This document shows, piece after piece, positions 1 to 8,480 of a stretch of 64,000 nucleotides of DNA (positions are counted from its first letter, which is position 1; each line of letters begins with the position of its first letter). The DNA is from Carboxylicivirga longa (GTDB lineage Bacteria; Bacteroidota; Bacteroidia; Bacteroidales; Marinilabiliaceae), in assembly GCF_050589825.1 (NCBI RefSeq), contig NZ_JBNGOZ010000005.1, positions 1 to 64,000 of the forward strand. The letters run 5' to 3'. The notes below the pieces were generated by a model. The model worked only from the letters and a program-made list of their open reading frames with translations. It did no database searches and was not told where the DNA came from. The position numbers and the translations under genes are program-made.

Positions 1-66
1 AGGAAAGGTTTTTGAAAATAGACCTATGTTATCAACAACTAATCGGTTTTACAACGCATTATTAAA

Positions 67-708
67 CTATAGCCTAAGGTTATTGCAATGGGGAGCCACC
101 TGTGCGTATACATCGGTGGGCGAGGAAAGGCCGTAGATATTATAAAAGTCTTCATCGCTGCCACGTACAAAGTCGGCCAACCTAAAATTCTCTTCTATCA
201 CAGGTCTTAGTTTCTCTCTGTTTTTCAGGTGATGACTGCGAAAATTGGGATCATAGATAATTAAAGCACCTTTTTGCCGGGCTGCATAGAGGTATTCCAG
301 CAAACGAGGCCGTATGGCCGGATTGAGACCAAAATAGGAGCCAAACAGCACAATGTCATTAGCCTTGAAATGGGGCAGAGGTCCTTGTAGGCGTTGTTGG
401 GGGTAGTCTTTGAAGAATTCGTATTCGGCATCATTTTCATCGTTAAGGTAGGCCAGGGCGATGGCTGATTTACCTTGTTCAAATCGGCAAATATACTCGG
501 TGTTGAGTTGATTGTCCTCCAGGAACTGCATAATATTATCGCCGGCCTTATCGCGTCCTATCTCACTGATGAAATTTACGGGTACATCAACGCGTGATAA
601 GGATACCAGGGTGTTTAATGCACTGCCGCCAGCTTTGGCTGCCACCGGTTGGAGGTTTTTAAAAATAATGTCTAGCACCGTCTCGCCAATCCCAAATACT
701 CGCCTCAT
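67..708 (-). pseudogene. PfkB-family sugar kinase, truncated (C-terminal third missing)
   Basis: The protein has the N-terminal half of a ribokinase/PfkB carbohydrate kinase: the early glycine-rich segment (GIGETVLDI), the AGGSALNT sugar-binding region and later IIYDPNFR. PfkB proteins are usually about 290-320 residues, whereas this frame stops after about 213 residues, just before the place where the ATP-binding strand and the GAGD catalytic/anion-hole motif should be. No GAGD motif appears in any frame of the remaining 66 bases. The start is the ATG at 706-708, preceded by AGAGGA at good spacing. An upstream in-frame ATG at 750 lies inside a transcription terminator and is not credible. 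Without the GAGD aspartate the product should be inactive. It may be a frameshifted gene whose remainder lies left of the window, or a sequencing error. Confidence 0.7.
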
Positions 709-736
709 GGTCTGTTCCTCTGTTCTATCGTTCCCA

Positions 737-765
737 AATAAAAAAGCCACTCTGTGAAGAGTGGC
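737..765 (-). terminator. Rho-independent terminator of the isochorismatase/PMM/KdsD unit
   Basis: On the minus strand a perfect 8-bp stem (746-753 with 758-765, GCCACTCT/AGAGTGGC) with a GTGA loop is followed by a run of T (TTTTTTATTT). It ends the transcript of the genes at 787-3471 and separates them from the kinase remnant. Confidence 0.85.
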
Positions 766-786
766 CTACAAAATATGTATTTTCTT

Positions 787-1329
787 TTATTTCACCAACT
801 TACTGATGGTTTTAAATGCGTCGGAGCCAGCCACACGGCATAATTCAAACAGGATGGATTCGTAGCTGGTTACAATAATACCTTCCTGACGCATGCGCTC
901 CAGGGCAATGCGTTTATTGTCTTTTGTACGCGAGCTAACACAGTCTTCCACTACCACGGGTGTGAAGCCCCGTTCTTTAAGGTCGATGGCTGTTTGTAAC
1001 AAGCAGATATGTGTTTCCATGCCCGCCAGTATAACGGTGCGCTTGGTGCTTGTTTCCAGTGCCTCCATAAATTTGGGCTCATCACAACAGCTAAAGGCCA
1101 TCTTTTCCATGTGGGGATCATCCTGCACCAACGCTTCAATGCCTGCCACAGTGTCTCCCAGACCTTTTTTGTATTGCTCAGTAACTAAAAAAGGCACGCC
1201 AAGAGCCTTCAGGCCTTCCACCAATGTTTTAGTATTCTTCTCCAGTTGTTCGTGGCCATCAATATGCGGAAATAAGCGTTCTTGAATATCAACTACCACG
1301 CCAATTGCGTTCTCTTTTAATAGTCTCAT
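787..1329 (-). CDS. Isochorismatase-family cysteine hydrolase
   Basis: A 180-residue cytoplasmic protein with the complete catalytic triad of the isochorismatase-like (YcaC/nicotinamidase) fold: Asp14 in VVVDIQERL, Lys76 in EKMAFS and Cys109 in METHICLLQT. The cis-peptide region before the cysteine is typical. Family members hydrolyse amides or vinyl ethers; the substrate cannot be read from sequence. It follows the phosphomannomutase gene after one base, so the two are almost certainly co-transcribed and perhaps translationally coupled, although no metabolic link between them is obvious. It is the last gene before the terminator at 737-765. Confidence 0.85.
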   Translation of the reverse strand: MRLLKENAIGVVVDIQERLFPHIDGHEQLEKNTKTLVEGLKALGVPFLVTEQYKKGLGDTVAGIEALVQDDPHMEKMAFSCCDEPKFMEALETSTKRTVILAGMETHICLLQTAIDLKERGFTPVVVEDCVSSRTKDNKRIALERMRQEGIIVTSYESILFELCRVAGSDAFKTISKLVK

Positions 1330-1330
1330 C

Positions 1331-2851
1331 TTATCGGTTTGTTAATGATTTTAAATCCAGTTCACTAAAGTTTTCGAAGAAAGTAGTTAGCTCACGTGCA
1401 ATGATGCTCACTCCACCGACTGCTTCCGACTCTATATTCAGGGGAATTACGGGGTCGTGTAGCGACAGGCGTAATAAGAACCAGCCCTTGGTGGTGGATG
1501 TGTTGATGCTTACGCGCACACCTTCGTAATTATTGGGCACCAACTCCCAGCCACTCTTGTTGGCTGCCAGATGCCCCAGCTCGCTAATGACTTTTTTGCC
1601 ATAGGCTTTGAAGTCACTTTTGTTGATGTTAATCCTGAACTCCTCACTCTCAGCCGGCACAGGCAGTTGTTTGATGAGTGAGGTCAATGATTTGCCTTCT
1701 GTCTTCAGCTGTGCCATCTTAATTACGAATTTGGTGACCAGGTAAGCACCGTCATCCAGGAAGTAGTTCTCCTTAAGGGCGGCATGACCTGATGTTTCAA
1801 TGGCCAGCCACGATTCTTCACCTTTCTCGTTGAGACGGATGGCTTCATTAATCACATTCTTATAGCCCCGCTTAAAGCGGTGATGACGCGCTTTTAGTAC
1901 ATCGTTGATAAACCAGGCTACCCCATCAGAAGTGATGGAGTCGGTAACCACGGTAGCGCCGGGGTGCTCCTCGTTAACGATGGCGGCCGATAGTGCCACC
2001 AGCTCATTGCGGTTAACGGGATTTCCTTTTTCGTCAACAATGGCGGCCCGGTCAACATCCGTATCGAAAATAATGCCCAGATCGCTCGTGTTTTTCTTTA
2101 CCGCTTCGCATATCGATTGCATGGCTACCGCATCCTCGGGGTTGGGTACATGATTGGGAAAATGACCATCGGGATCCAGAAACTGACTGCTGCTAACATC
2201 AGCGCCCAGCACGCCTAGTACTTTTTGGGCATAGAAGCCACCGGCGCCGTTGCCGGCATCTACTGTAATCTTAAAGCCCTTGAGCGGCAGCTCATAGTTT
2301 TCTTGGCTGTTTACTTCGCGTCGTATTTTATCGACTAATAGTTGTGAGTATACATCGATAAAAGGTACTTCTGTGACCTTGCCCGGTGCTGCTGCATTGT
2401 TTTGAGTACCTGCTTCAGCCAGCTTTAGGATGTCGGTAATATCCTGCTTCTCAAGGCCTCCTTTAGGGGTGAAAAACTTTAGGCCGTTGCGGTTAAAAGG
2501 TAGGTGACTAGCAGTAAGCATAACTGCACCATCGGCACAGTATGGCTCGGTGATGGTGGTCATAAACATGGCAGGTGTAGAGGCCATGCCACAGTCATAC
2601 ACTTGTGCGCCCGCTGCTACCAAGGCATCTATAAAAGCCGATTTGAGGGCAGGGCCAGAGAGGCGAGAGTCCATACCTACGGCAATGGTAACTTGTTTTT
2701 TTGTATTGCGCTGTTGAACCCATTGCACAAAGGCCGTACCCAGTTGGGCAACAATTTTTGTATCCAGATTAACTGCCTGACCGGCCATGCCACTGAGTGC
2801 TACGCCGCGTATGTCAGAACCGTTTTGTAGTTGTTTCCAGTTAAAACTCAT
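1331..2851 (-). CDS. Phosphomannomutase/phosphoglucomutase
   Basis: A 506-residue alpha-D-phosphohexomutase that interconverts hexose 6- and 1-phosphates to supply nucleotide sugars. All four signatures are visible: the phosphoserine loop TASHLPFNRNG with Ser115, the metal-binding loop DTDVDR with Asp263, Asp265 and Asp267, the sugar-recognition segment ETSGHAALKEN, and the C-terminal phosphate-binding region (RVSINTSTTKGW). Length is normal to slightly long. It starts five bases after the SIS-domain isomerase gene and one base before the isochorismatase gene. The pairing with an arabinose-5-phosphate isomerase suggests a role in cell-surface sugar (LPS or capsule) precursor supply; this is inferred from context. 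Confidence 0.92.
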   Translation of the reverse strand: MSFNWKQLQNGSDIRGVALSGMAGQAVNLDTKIVAQLGTAFVQWVQQRNTKKQVTIAVGMDSRLSGPALKSAFIDALVAAGAQVYDCGMASTPAMFMTTITEPYCADGAVMLTASHLPFNRNGLKFFTPKGGLEKQDITDILKLAEAGTQNNAAAPGKVTEVPFIDVYSQLLVDKIRREVNSQENYELPLKGFKITVDAGNGAGGFYAQKVLGVLGADVSSSQFLDPDGHFPNHVPNPEDAVAMQSICEAVKKNTSDLGIIFDTDVDRAAIVDEKGNPVNRNELVALSAAIVNEEHPGATVVTDSITSDGVAWFINDVLKARHHRFKRGYKNVINEAIRLNEKGEESWLAIETSGHAALKENYFLDDGAYLVTKFVIKMAQLKTEGKSLTSLIKQLPVPAESEEFRININKSDFKAYGKKVISELGHLAANKSGWELVPNNYEGVRVSINTSTTKGWFLLRLSLHDPVIPLNIESEAVGGVSIIARELTTFFENFSELDLKSLTNR

Positions 2852-2856
2852 AGTTA

Positions 2857-3471
2857 TTATTTGTTTAGTCCGGCTGCTTCGCGTGATTTATGCCCCAGGT
2901 AACCACCATGGTGACGCTTGGCATAATCGGCGTTGGTGAAATTGATTTTCTTCATCAGCAGTACCACTAGCACATCGCCAATCACTGTCATAGTAGTAGT
3001 TGAGGTAGTAGGCGTCAGTCCTAAGGTGCACACTTCTTTGGGGTTGCCTGTGCTAATGCATACATTGGCTTGTTGTGCCAGTACCGATTCCGGGTTGCCC
3101 GTGATAACAATGATGGGAATGTTGGGGCGCAGTCCGCGTGCCAGGTCAATTAACTCAACAATTTCCCGTGTTTTGCCGGAGTTTGAAATCATCAGAAGTA
3201 CATCGTTTTTTTGTATCAGTCCCAGGTCGCCGTGCTGTGCTTCACTAGGGTGCAAAAAGGCCGATGGTGTGCCCGTTGAGCTAAAAGTGGTGGCCATATT
3301 TATAGCGATCTGTCCGGCTTTGCCCATGCCTGATGTAATCAGCTTTCCACCTTTCTCATGCACATAATCATTAATGATGTCCACTGCTTTAATAAAATCA
3401 TCGGTGGCAGGGATATTGCTAACAGCTTGTGCTTCGTGCTGTAGTATGTTTTTTATTTCTTCTAAAACCAT
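2857..3471 (-). CDS. kdsD: SIS-domain arabinose-5-phosphate isomerase (single-domain KdsD/KpsF type)
   Basis: A 204-residue protein matching the SIS half of KdsD/KpsF/GutQ enzymes, which convert ribulose 5-phosphate to arabinose 5-phosphate for Kdo synthesis. Diagnostic stretches are TSGMGKAGQIA, HPSEAQHGDLG, ISNSGKTREI, LGLTPTTSTT and the C-terminal HHGGYLGHK. The usual enzymes are about 325 residues with two C-terminal CBS domains; here translation ends straight after the SIS domain. SIS-only isomerases are known in Bacteroides, so the short form is probably complete and active but without CBS-mediated control. The next gene downstream is the phosphomannomutase, five bases away. Confidence 0.85.
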   Translation of the reverse strand: MVLEEIKNILQHEAQAVSNIPATDDFIKAVDIINDYVHEKGGKLITSGMGKAGQIAINMATTFSSTGTPSAFLHPSEAQHGDLGLIQKNDVLLMISNSGKTREIVELIDLARGLRPNIPIIVITGNPESVLAQQANVCISTGNPKEVCTLGLTPTTSTTTMTVIGDVLVVLLMKKINFTNADYAKRHHGGYLGHKSREAAGLNK

Positions 3472-3490
3472 GCTTGTAATATTTAGCCTA

Positions 3491-3498
3491 CAAAGGTA
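3491..3498 (-). promoter_or_regulatory. Bacteroidota-type -7 element before the kdsD operon
   Basis: On the minus strand this reads TACCTTTG, an exact TAnnTTTG match, about 20 bases before the start codon at 3471. No clear TTTG -33 box is present at the usual distance. It would give a very short leader. Confidence 0.45.
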
Positions 3499-3592
3499 TC
3501 ATTTTAAATAGGAATATGGTTTGAGTAAAGTCATCCTGCTGAAAAATAGCTGCTAAGCATTGTGGGGCTGCTCAACCTGGGTATGGATCTTT

Positions 3593-4522
3593 TTATTCAC
3601 CCCAATGCTGCGTCAGTGCTGATAGCCATTTTTTGTACAGATCGGGCTTGTTGTGTTTTTTCAACTGCCGTAGGTGGCGTTTTAATGCAGTGCTGCCCTG
3701 GAGGGGATAATGCCAAAAGGTCTGGAGAAAGTTAAAGTATCGGTTCCAGTCCTGATAATAATCGCGTATGAGCAGATGGTAGGCATCGTGTAGCTGTAGG
3801 ATGTCAGCTTTATTTGGATGACCCAATAGCTGCTTATGTAAGGAGGGTGATGACAGCAGACCGCGTCCCAGCATTAGGGCTTTCAAGTGCGGAAAGCGTT
3901 GTGTCAATTTCTGTGCTTGTTCCGGAGTGTTGATATCGCCATTGGCCACCAGGGGATGCCTGCTGATGGCTACCATTTCCTCAAAGGCATCCCAGTCGGC
4001 TGTTCCCGTATATTTTTGATTCACCAGGCGGGGATGAATAATTACTTCCTCAAGAGGGTAGTCGTTTAGCAGCCTGAGGGTCTCTTGTCCTTGCCTGGGG
4101 TGGTCCACCCCCAGGCGCATTTTTACCGAAAGCCCAATGCCACTGGTCTGCGTAAAAAAAGCGTCCAGCATAGCCGCTATTTTTTTCGGATGCTGCAAAA
4201 TGCCACCGCCCCGCTGACGTTTCACCAGCATTGGGAAGGGGCAGCCCATATTGATGTTGATGCTATGGTAACCCATTTGCTTTACCTTACGGGCAAAGAC
4301 AAGCAGATAATCGGCATCGTTACCAGCCAGCTGGGGTATGGTGTTAAGGTGATGATTGAGTGTGGTCGACAGTTCGTGGTGTGTTGAAAGGGTGTCAATA
4401 TCCTTTCCGGTTTCCTCAAAGAAAGGGGTAAAGTACTTATCCATTGCGCCATAAACCGTGGCATGTGCCTTTCGGTAAAAGACGGTAGTATAGCTTTGTA
4501 AGGGCGCCAGGAAGTATTGCAT
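3593..4522 (-). CDS. tRNA-dihydrouridine synthase (Dus family)
   Basis: A 309-residue flavoenzyme of the Dus family, which reduces specific uridines in the tRNA D-loop using FMN and NADPH. The N-terminus (FLAPLQSYT) is the FMN-binding entry of the TIM barrel, NINMGCPFPM holds the catalytic cysteine (Cys94), and KRQRGGGIL and the later ANGDINT and LMLGRGLL segments are family hallmarks. Length is normal. The exact subclass (DusA, B or C) cannot be assigned by eye. It lies five bases downstream of the amidohydrolase gene, so they form an operon; 121 bases separate it from the kdsD gene. Confidence 0.88.
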   Translation of the reverse strand: MQYFLAPLQSYTTVFYRKAHATVYGAMDKYFTPFFEETGKDIDTLSTHHELSTTLNHHLNTIPQLAGNDADYLLVFARKVKQMGYHSININMGCPFPMLVKRQRGGGILQHPKKIAAMLDAFFTQTSGIGLSVKMRLGVDHPRQGQETLRLLNDYPLEEVIIHPRLVNQKYTGTADWDAFEEMVAISRHPLVANGDINTPEQAQKLTQRFPHLKALMLGRGLLSSPSLHKQLLGHPNKADILQLHDAYHLLIRDYYQDWNRYFNFLQTFWHYPLQGSTALKRHLRQLKKHNKPDLYKKWLSALTQHWGE

Positions 4523-4527
4523 GGGTA

Positions 4528-5562
4528 TTATTTTACTTGTTGTGCCAGGGAAGGATAAGCCTTTAGGGCATTGTGATAATAGATTTTGTCAACGACACCA
4601 CGGGGCAGACCCAGACCCTTGAAGGAAGGTTCAATCTCGGGCGTTTGCTGCTTATCATTTTGGGTGAAGAAGCACCATTGGCTGTGCCAGCGTCGCTTCA
4701 CTTCGGCAAGCTGCTCATCTTTCCCTTGTGTATCGGTAAATATCATGTCGGAACCATAGATCAAGCGATCCTGGTATTTTACCATAAAGTCGTACACTGC
4801 GCGGTGTTGTGTGGCTGCCTGGTATTGAAGGTGACAGACGCGTTCTGCCAGATCCATCATCATGTTGGGATGGGCATCCAGCCTTTGGGCGATGATATTA
4901 ATATCATATTCGCTGCTGGCCAGATGGGCCCCCACGTAGCGCAGTTGCGGATGCCGGGCAAGCATTTGGTTGCAGGCATCAATGTGTTGCTGGTAGCCGG
5001 GCTGATGGGTTTGCTGATAGTTATGAAACTCCGGGTGTGTAGCGTAGTACTGGCGATCAGAGTGAAGCGTCATTTCCTCAAGGGGCAGCCAACAGTTACG
5101 GGGCTCTCCAAAATGACCCAGTAGCGGCACTTGATGCTGAGTAAGGTGATCCAGCAGAGGAGTAAAAATCGGATGGTCGATCATTACCAAATTATCTTTG
5201 TAGGTCATGCGCATCCCCACATTTTTCCATAGCTTAACGCCGATGGCACCCTGTTTTATCTCTCTGTCAATATTGGGGATAGTGCCCTGTATACTGTCGG
5301 GCTGGAGCGTTATATCCAGCGGAATACCACCGATGTATGAAAAAGCCCCGGGTTTTCCCTGCCGGTGCCTGGCACTGAGCTTTTCTTGTTCGCTTAGGGG
5401 CATCCAGCCTTGTTCACGAAAATCTACATTGATGGATACCAGGTGCATATTGCATTCTTGCGCCGCAGATAGATAAGCGGGGTTGTCCGTGTAATAGTGC
5501 AGATGAGCATCTATTTTCTTTACGGCATCAAAATCACCCGGTGTATAACAATCATTCTTCAT
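4528..5562 (-). CDS. Amidohydrolase-2 family metal-dependent hydrolase
   Basis: A 344-residue TIM-barrel hydrolase of the amidohydrolase-2 type. Visible metal and active-site residues are the DAHLH pair His20 and His22, Lys110 in GVKLWKN, His150 in LLGHFGE, the later GAHLAS histidine and the final aspartate in IYGSDMIF. No signal peptide, so cytoplasmic. Family members include decarboxylases and lactonases; substrate unknown. It is the first gene of a two-gene unit with the Dus enzyme. The connection to tRNA modification is probably only transcriptional. Confidence 0.8.
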   Translation of the reverse strand: MKNDCYTPGDFDAVKKIDAHLHYYTDNPAYLSAAQECNMHLVSINVDFREQGWMPLSEQEKLSARHRQGKPGAFSYIGGIPLDITLQPDSIQGTIPNIDREIKQGAIGVKLWKNVGMRMTYKDNLVMIDHPIFTPLLDHLTQHQVPLLGHFGEPRNCWLPLEEMTLHSDRQYYATHPEFHNYQQTHQPGYQQHIDACNQMLARHPQLRYVGAHLASSEYDINIIAQRLDAHPNMMMDLAERVCHLQYQAATQHRAVYDFMVKYQDRLIYGSDMIFTDTQGKDEQLAEVKRRWHSQWCFFTQNDKQQTPEIEPSFKGLGLPRGVVDKIYYHNALKAYPSLAQQVK

Positions 5563-5896
5563 TGGTTAATGTTTCTTTCCCTGTTGACAGCATTGTTGAA
5601 AAGGTTTGGATTGGGTCAGTGCCACAAAGTAAGTAAATATTTGGTGCAGGGTACTAATGTGATTCAAGTGTATTTGTGTTTGTCTTTCGTAAGCTTCAAA
5701 TGCAAGGCTTTGAGACTTACAAAACAGACTATTGTGTAATGATACAAAAGGATTTGTGCCTTGGTTTTGCCCCTTAATGTTAACGATATATAACATAAGT
5801 ACTTTCAAAGGCTTGCAGATGATATTTTTTGCTTATTTTGCAAAATAATGTAGAACCAAACATGGGAGGAGGTTTCCCACTAGCATATTTTCAACT
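5563..5896. other. Divergent intergenic region between amidohydrolase and DeoR genes
   Basis: 334 bases without a convincing gene. An 80-codon minus frame (5566-5808) has unnatural composition and no homology that I recognise. A candidate plus-strand promoter for the DeoR gene is CTTG at 5812-5815 and TTATTTTG at 5833-5840 (17-base spacer, one mismatch to TAnnTTTG). Confidence 0.4.
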
Positions 5897-6679
5897 ATGA
5901 ATGACTTTGATCCGAATACTACCGTTGGCCGCAGAGGCTTGATACTTAAAATGCTGGATGCTAAAGGGCAGGTGAATGTTCATGACCTGAGTGATCAGTT
6001 TAATGTGAGTGAGGTAACCATCCGTAATGATCTCACCCAGCTGGAGCATAAAAACCTGCTGATAAGAGCAAGAGGAGGAGCCATAAAAACCGATAAGGTA
6101 ACCCTGGATATGAAGCTGGCGGATAAAAAGGTGAAAAACGCCCGTGAGAAAGAGATGATTGGGCGCAGGGCCGCCCGCCTGATTGAGGAGGGCGATACTG
6201 TTGTGCTTGACAGTGGTACCACTACCAAAGAAGTAGCCAATCACCTGGGGAAGTTTAAAAATTTGACGGTGATTACCAATGCACTGAATATTGCCGGCCC
6301 TTTGGCTGAGCTGGAGCATATTAACGTGATTATGCCCGGTGGCGTGATGCGCAAGAAATCCTTGTCGCTGGTAGGATCGATCGCTCAAAATAATTTTAAA
6401 GATTTTTTCTGCGATAAGCTGTTTATTGGAGCCGACGGTATTGATGTTCACCTGGGTTTTAGTACGCCGCACCTTGAAGAGGCCGCCCTGAACCGGACCA
6501 TGTTAAAGATGGCTAAAAAGGTAATACTGGTGGTTGATTCCAGTAAGTTTAAAAAGCGGAGTCTGGCCGTAATTGGTCAGGTGAAAGACATTGATGTGGT
6601 GGTCACCGACGGTGGCATTAGCGCTGAAGACAAAGAACATTTATTGAATGCCGGTGTTGAAGTTATCATAACCGAGTAA
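5897..6679 (+). CDS. DeoR-family transcriptional regulator
   Basis: A 260-residue repressor. The N-terminal DeoR winged helix-turn-helix covers residues 10-62 (NVSEVTIRNDLTQLE recognition region followed by RARGGAI), and the C-terminal DeoRC sugar-phosphate sensor domain has DSGTTT (105-110), ITNALNI and the FIGADGID segment. Regulators of this kind, similar to AgaR/GlpR, usually control sugar or sugar-phosphate catabolism and are released by a phosphorylated sugar. Neither neighbour is an obvious target; the amidohydrolase gene transcribed divergently is the closest candidate. YaaA follows after 12 bases. Confidence 0.9.
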   Translation: MNDFDPNTTVGRRGLILKMLDAKGQVNVHDLSDQFNVSEVTIRNDLTQLEHKNLLIRARGGAIKTDKVTLDMKLADKKVKNAREKEMIGRRAARLIEEGDTVVLDSGTTTKEVANHLGKFKNLTVITNALNIAGPLAELEHINVIMPGGVMRKKSLSLVGSIAQNNFKDFFCDKLFIGADGIDVHLGFSTPHLEEAALNRTMLKMAKKVILVVDSSKFKKRSLAVIGQVKDIDVVVTDGGISAEDKEHLLNAGVEVIITE

Positions 6680-6691
6680 AACAAAAGGATT

Positions 6692-7462
6692 ATGCATATT
6701 ATTTTATCACCGGCCAAATCTCTGGACTACGAAACGCCGGCACCGGCACAGCCCAAGACAAACATTCGTTTTCCCAAGCAGGCACAGCAAATTGTCGACA
6801 AGCTGCGCAAGATGAAACCCGATGAGTTAATGAGCCTCATGAAGATAAGTGCCCCGCTGGCACAGCTTAACCATCATCGTTTTCAACTGTGGTCTTATCC
6901 CTTTGATGCCGCAGCTATCAAGGCAGCCTTATTTGCCTTTAAGGGCGATGTGTATGCCGGTCTGGATGCCTACTCACTTAACGATACGGCCATCGATTAT
7001 GCCCATAAAAAGTTAAGGATATTATCGGGGCTGTATGGGCTGTTGCGTCCTTTGGATGGCATCCTGCCTTATCGATTGGAGATGGGCACACGGTTAGCGG
7101 TAGGTAACCAAAAGCACTTATATGACTTGTGGGGCGATACCATTGCCCGACAGCTGGAGGCTGATATGGAGGAGCAGGGCAGTGAGGTGCTGGTGAATCT
7201 GGCTTCCAATGAATATTTTAAGGCGATTAACCCAAAGGCGTTTAGCAAGCGCATTGTTACTCCTGTGTTTAAAGACTGGAAAAACGACGGCTACAAAGTG
7301 GTGAGTTTCTATGCTAAGAAAGCCCGCGGTTTGATGACCCGCTTTATTATTGAGCATCAGTTGACGCAACCCAACGACCTGCTGGCATTTAATGAGGAGG
7401 GATATTATTTTAAGGCCGATTTGTCCGATGATAAGCAATTGGTATTTGTGCGTGATAAATAA
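6692..7462 (+). CDS. yaaA: YaaA/UPF0246 family peroxide-stress protein
   Basis: A 256-residue member of the YaaA family, recognisable by the N-terminal ILSPAKSLDY, the AYSLNDTAIDYAHKKLRILSGLYGLLRPLD core and the C-terminal KARGLMTRFII and FNEEGYYF segments. In Escherichia coli YaaA limits free iron and protects DNA during peroxide stress; the protein has a DNA-binding fold. Length is the family norm. An AAAGGA ribosome site precedes the ATG. It lies 12 bases after the DeoR gene and is probably transcribed with it. Confidence 0.93.
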   Translation: MHIILSPAKSLDYETPAPAQPKTNIRFPKQAQQIVDKLRKMKPDELMSLMKISAPLAQLNHHRFQLWSYPFDAAAIKAALFAFKGDVYAGLDAYSLNDTAIDYAHKKLRILSGLYGLLRPLDGILPYRLEMGTRLAVGNQKHLYDLWGDTIARQLEADMEEQGSEVLVNLASNEYFKAINPKAFSKRIVTPVFKDWKNDGYKVVSFYAKKARGLMTRFIIEHQLTQPNDLLAFNEEGYYFKADLSDDKQLVFVRDK

Positions 7463-7512
7463 TCACTCATTTGTGTGAGCCAGGTTGATTCCGTAAGTTT
7501 TTTTTAATAACT

Positions 7513-7543
7513 TTTGAAAACGAAAAGCGGAGGTATAACTTTA
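7513..7543 (+). promoter_or_regulatory. Complete Bacteroidota promoter for the 7556 gene
   Basis: TTTG at 7513-7516, exactly 19 bases, then TAACTTTA at 7536-7543 (one mismatch to TAnnTTTG). Transcription should begin near 7550, leaving only about six bases before the ATG at 7556, so the message is nearly leaderless. This also rules out the upstream TTG at 7514 as a start. Confidence 0.65.
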
Positions 7544-7555
7544 AACACACATCTT

Positions 7556-8269
7556 ATGAGTGCTAAAAAAATTATTTTACAAAGGTATGGTAACCTCCTG
7601 AAAGAGGAATCGCTGGTTACGATGCAGGATAAAATATTGCCCAATACCTTTGTGCTGGAAGCACCAGAGCCTTTCCCCGGTTTCTTCGATTACTACAGTG
7701 AGATACCCTTGGATACCAAGCCTTTGTACATTTACTTTGTATTGAAGCGCTTGTACACCTTGGAAGAGGTAACCCGCGCCACACAAAATATTAAAAAATA
7801 TTTTGATGTTAATTTTAATGCGGCAGCCGGTGTAGTACATATGTATAATAAAGTGTATCACGTAATTCGGGTACGCCACCTCGATTCCTTCAATCAGATC
7901 GTTGATTTGCAAGCTGGTTATATAGATGAAGGCATTGAGTTCAAGAAAAAGCCTAAAGACCTGAAAGGTAAGGCTATTATACGCCTAAAAAAATTCTTTA
8001 CTTTGGAGGAAATAGATGAGGGAGTATATTTCGATATGGATGAGCTCGATCATGGTTACTTTGCCATTCCGGATAAGCTGCCGTGGAAATATTTTGAGGA
8101 TTTAACCCGCAGGGTTAAGAATAACTGGGATTACAGTGCGTTTGATGCGGCCATTGGACATTTCCACCAAAGCTTTGGCATTGTGGATATGGTAAGGATC
8201 TATAATCCTAATATCGACCGCGAGTACCTGATGGACGTTCGTAAATTATACCTGGAGCGAATTAAGTAA
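7556..8269 (+). CDS. Conserved hypothetical protein with probable internal duplication
   Basis: A 237-residue soluble protein that I cannot assign. It has no signal peptide or membrane segment and is rich in aromatic and charged residues. Two parts look alike: TLEEVTRATQNIKKYFDV with the following VVHMYNKVYHVIRVRHLD, and TLEEIDEGVYFDMDE with the following IGHFHQSFGIVDMVRIYN, suggesting a repeated domain of roughly 90-100 residues. The start is set by the promoter at 7513-7543. It stands alone between two apparent transcription boundaries. Confidence 0.65.
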   Translation: MSAKKIILQRYGNLLKEESLVTMQDKILPNTFVLEAPEPFPGFFDYYSEIPLDTKPLYIYFVLKRLYTLEEVTRATQNIKKYFDVNFNAAAGVVHMYNKVYHVIRVRHLDSFNQIVDLQAGYIDEGIEFKKKPKDLKGKAIIRLKKFFTLEEIDEGVYFDMDELDHGYFAIPDKLPWKYFEDLTRRVKNNWDYSAFDAAIGHFHQSFGIVDMVRIYNPNIDREYLMDVRKLYLERIK

Positions 8270-8314
8270 GGCTGTGGGTCGGGAAGGGGCTTGCAGCAGA
8301 CATAGTTAGAGTTG

Positions 8315-8348
8315 ATGCATCGTTGTCTATGGATGACGATGCATTTTG
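8315..8348 (+). terminator. Hairpin terminator after the 7556 gene
   Basis: ATGCATCGT (8315-8323) pairs with ACGATGCAT (8336-8344) and the stem extends inward by four further pairs including two G-U, leaving a four-base loop; TTTT follows at once. It is 45 bases beyond the stop codon. Confidence 0.65.
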
Positions 8349-8387
8349 CTGTATGTCAAGTTGTTCAATATGGCCTTCATAAGGCTT

Positions 8388-8395
8388 TATATTTG
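8388..8395 (+). promoter_or_regulatory. Candidate -7 element for the split 5'-nucleotidase operon
   Basis: TATATTTG is an exact TAnnTTTG match. It is directly preceded by a small inverted repeat GCCTT-CAT-AAGGC (8373-8385) that could be an operator. The leader would be about 80 bases. A second option is TTTG near 8429 with a weaker TATAATTA box. Confidence 0.35.
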
Positions 8396-8480
8396 CCTGA
8401 TTTTTTCTGCCGCTCCTCAAAAACCTTTTTGTATTCTTGTAGCTTATATGTATAATTAGACCTCAAAAATATTAAGCGAA

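Noticed and set aside
708..750. Longer start of the PfkB kinase at the ATG at 750
   Set aside because: The extra codons overlap the terminator hairpin at 737-765, and a good ribosome site precedes the ATG at 708.
5566..5808. 80-codon minus-strand frame upstream of the amidohydrolase gene
   Set aside because: Low-quality composition, no recognisable motif; better explained as leader/intergenic sequence.
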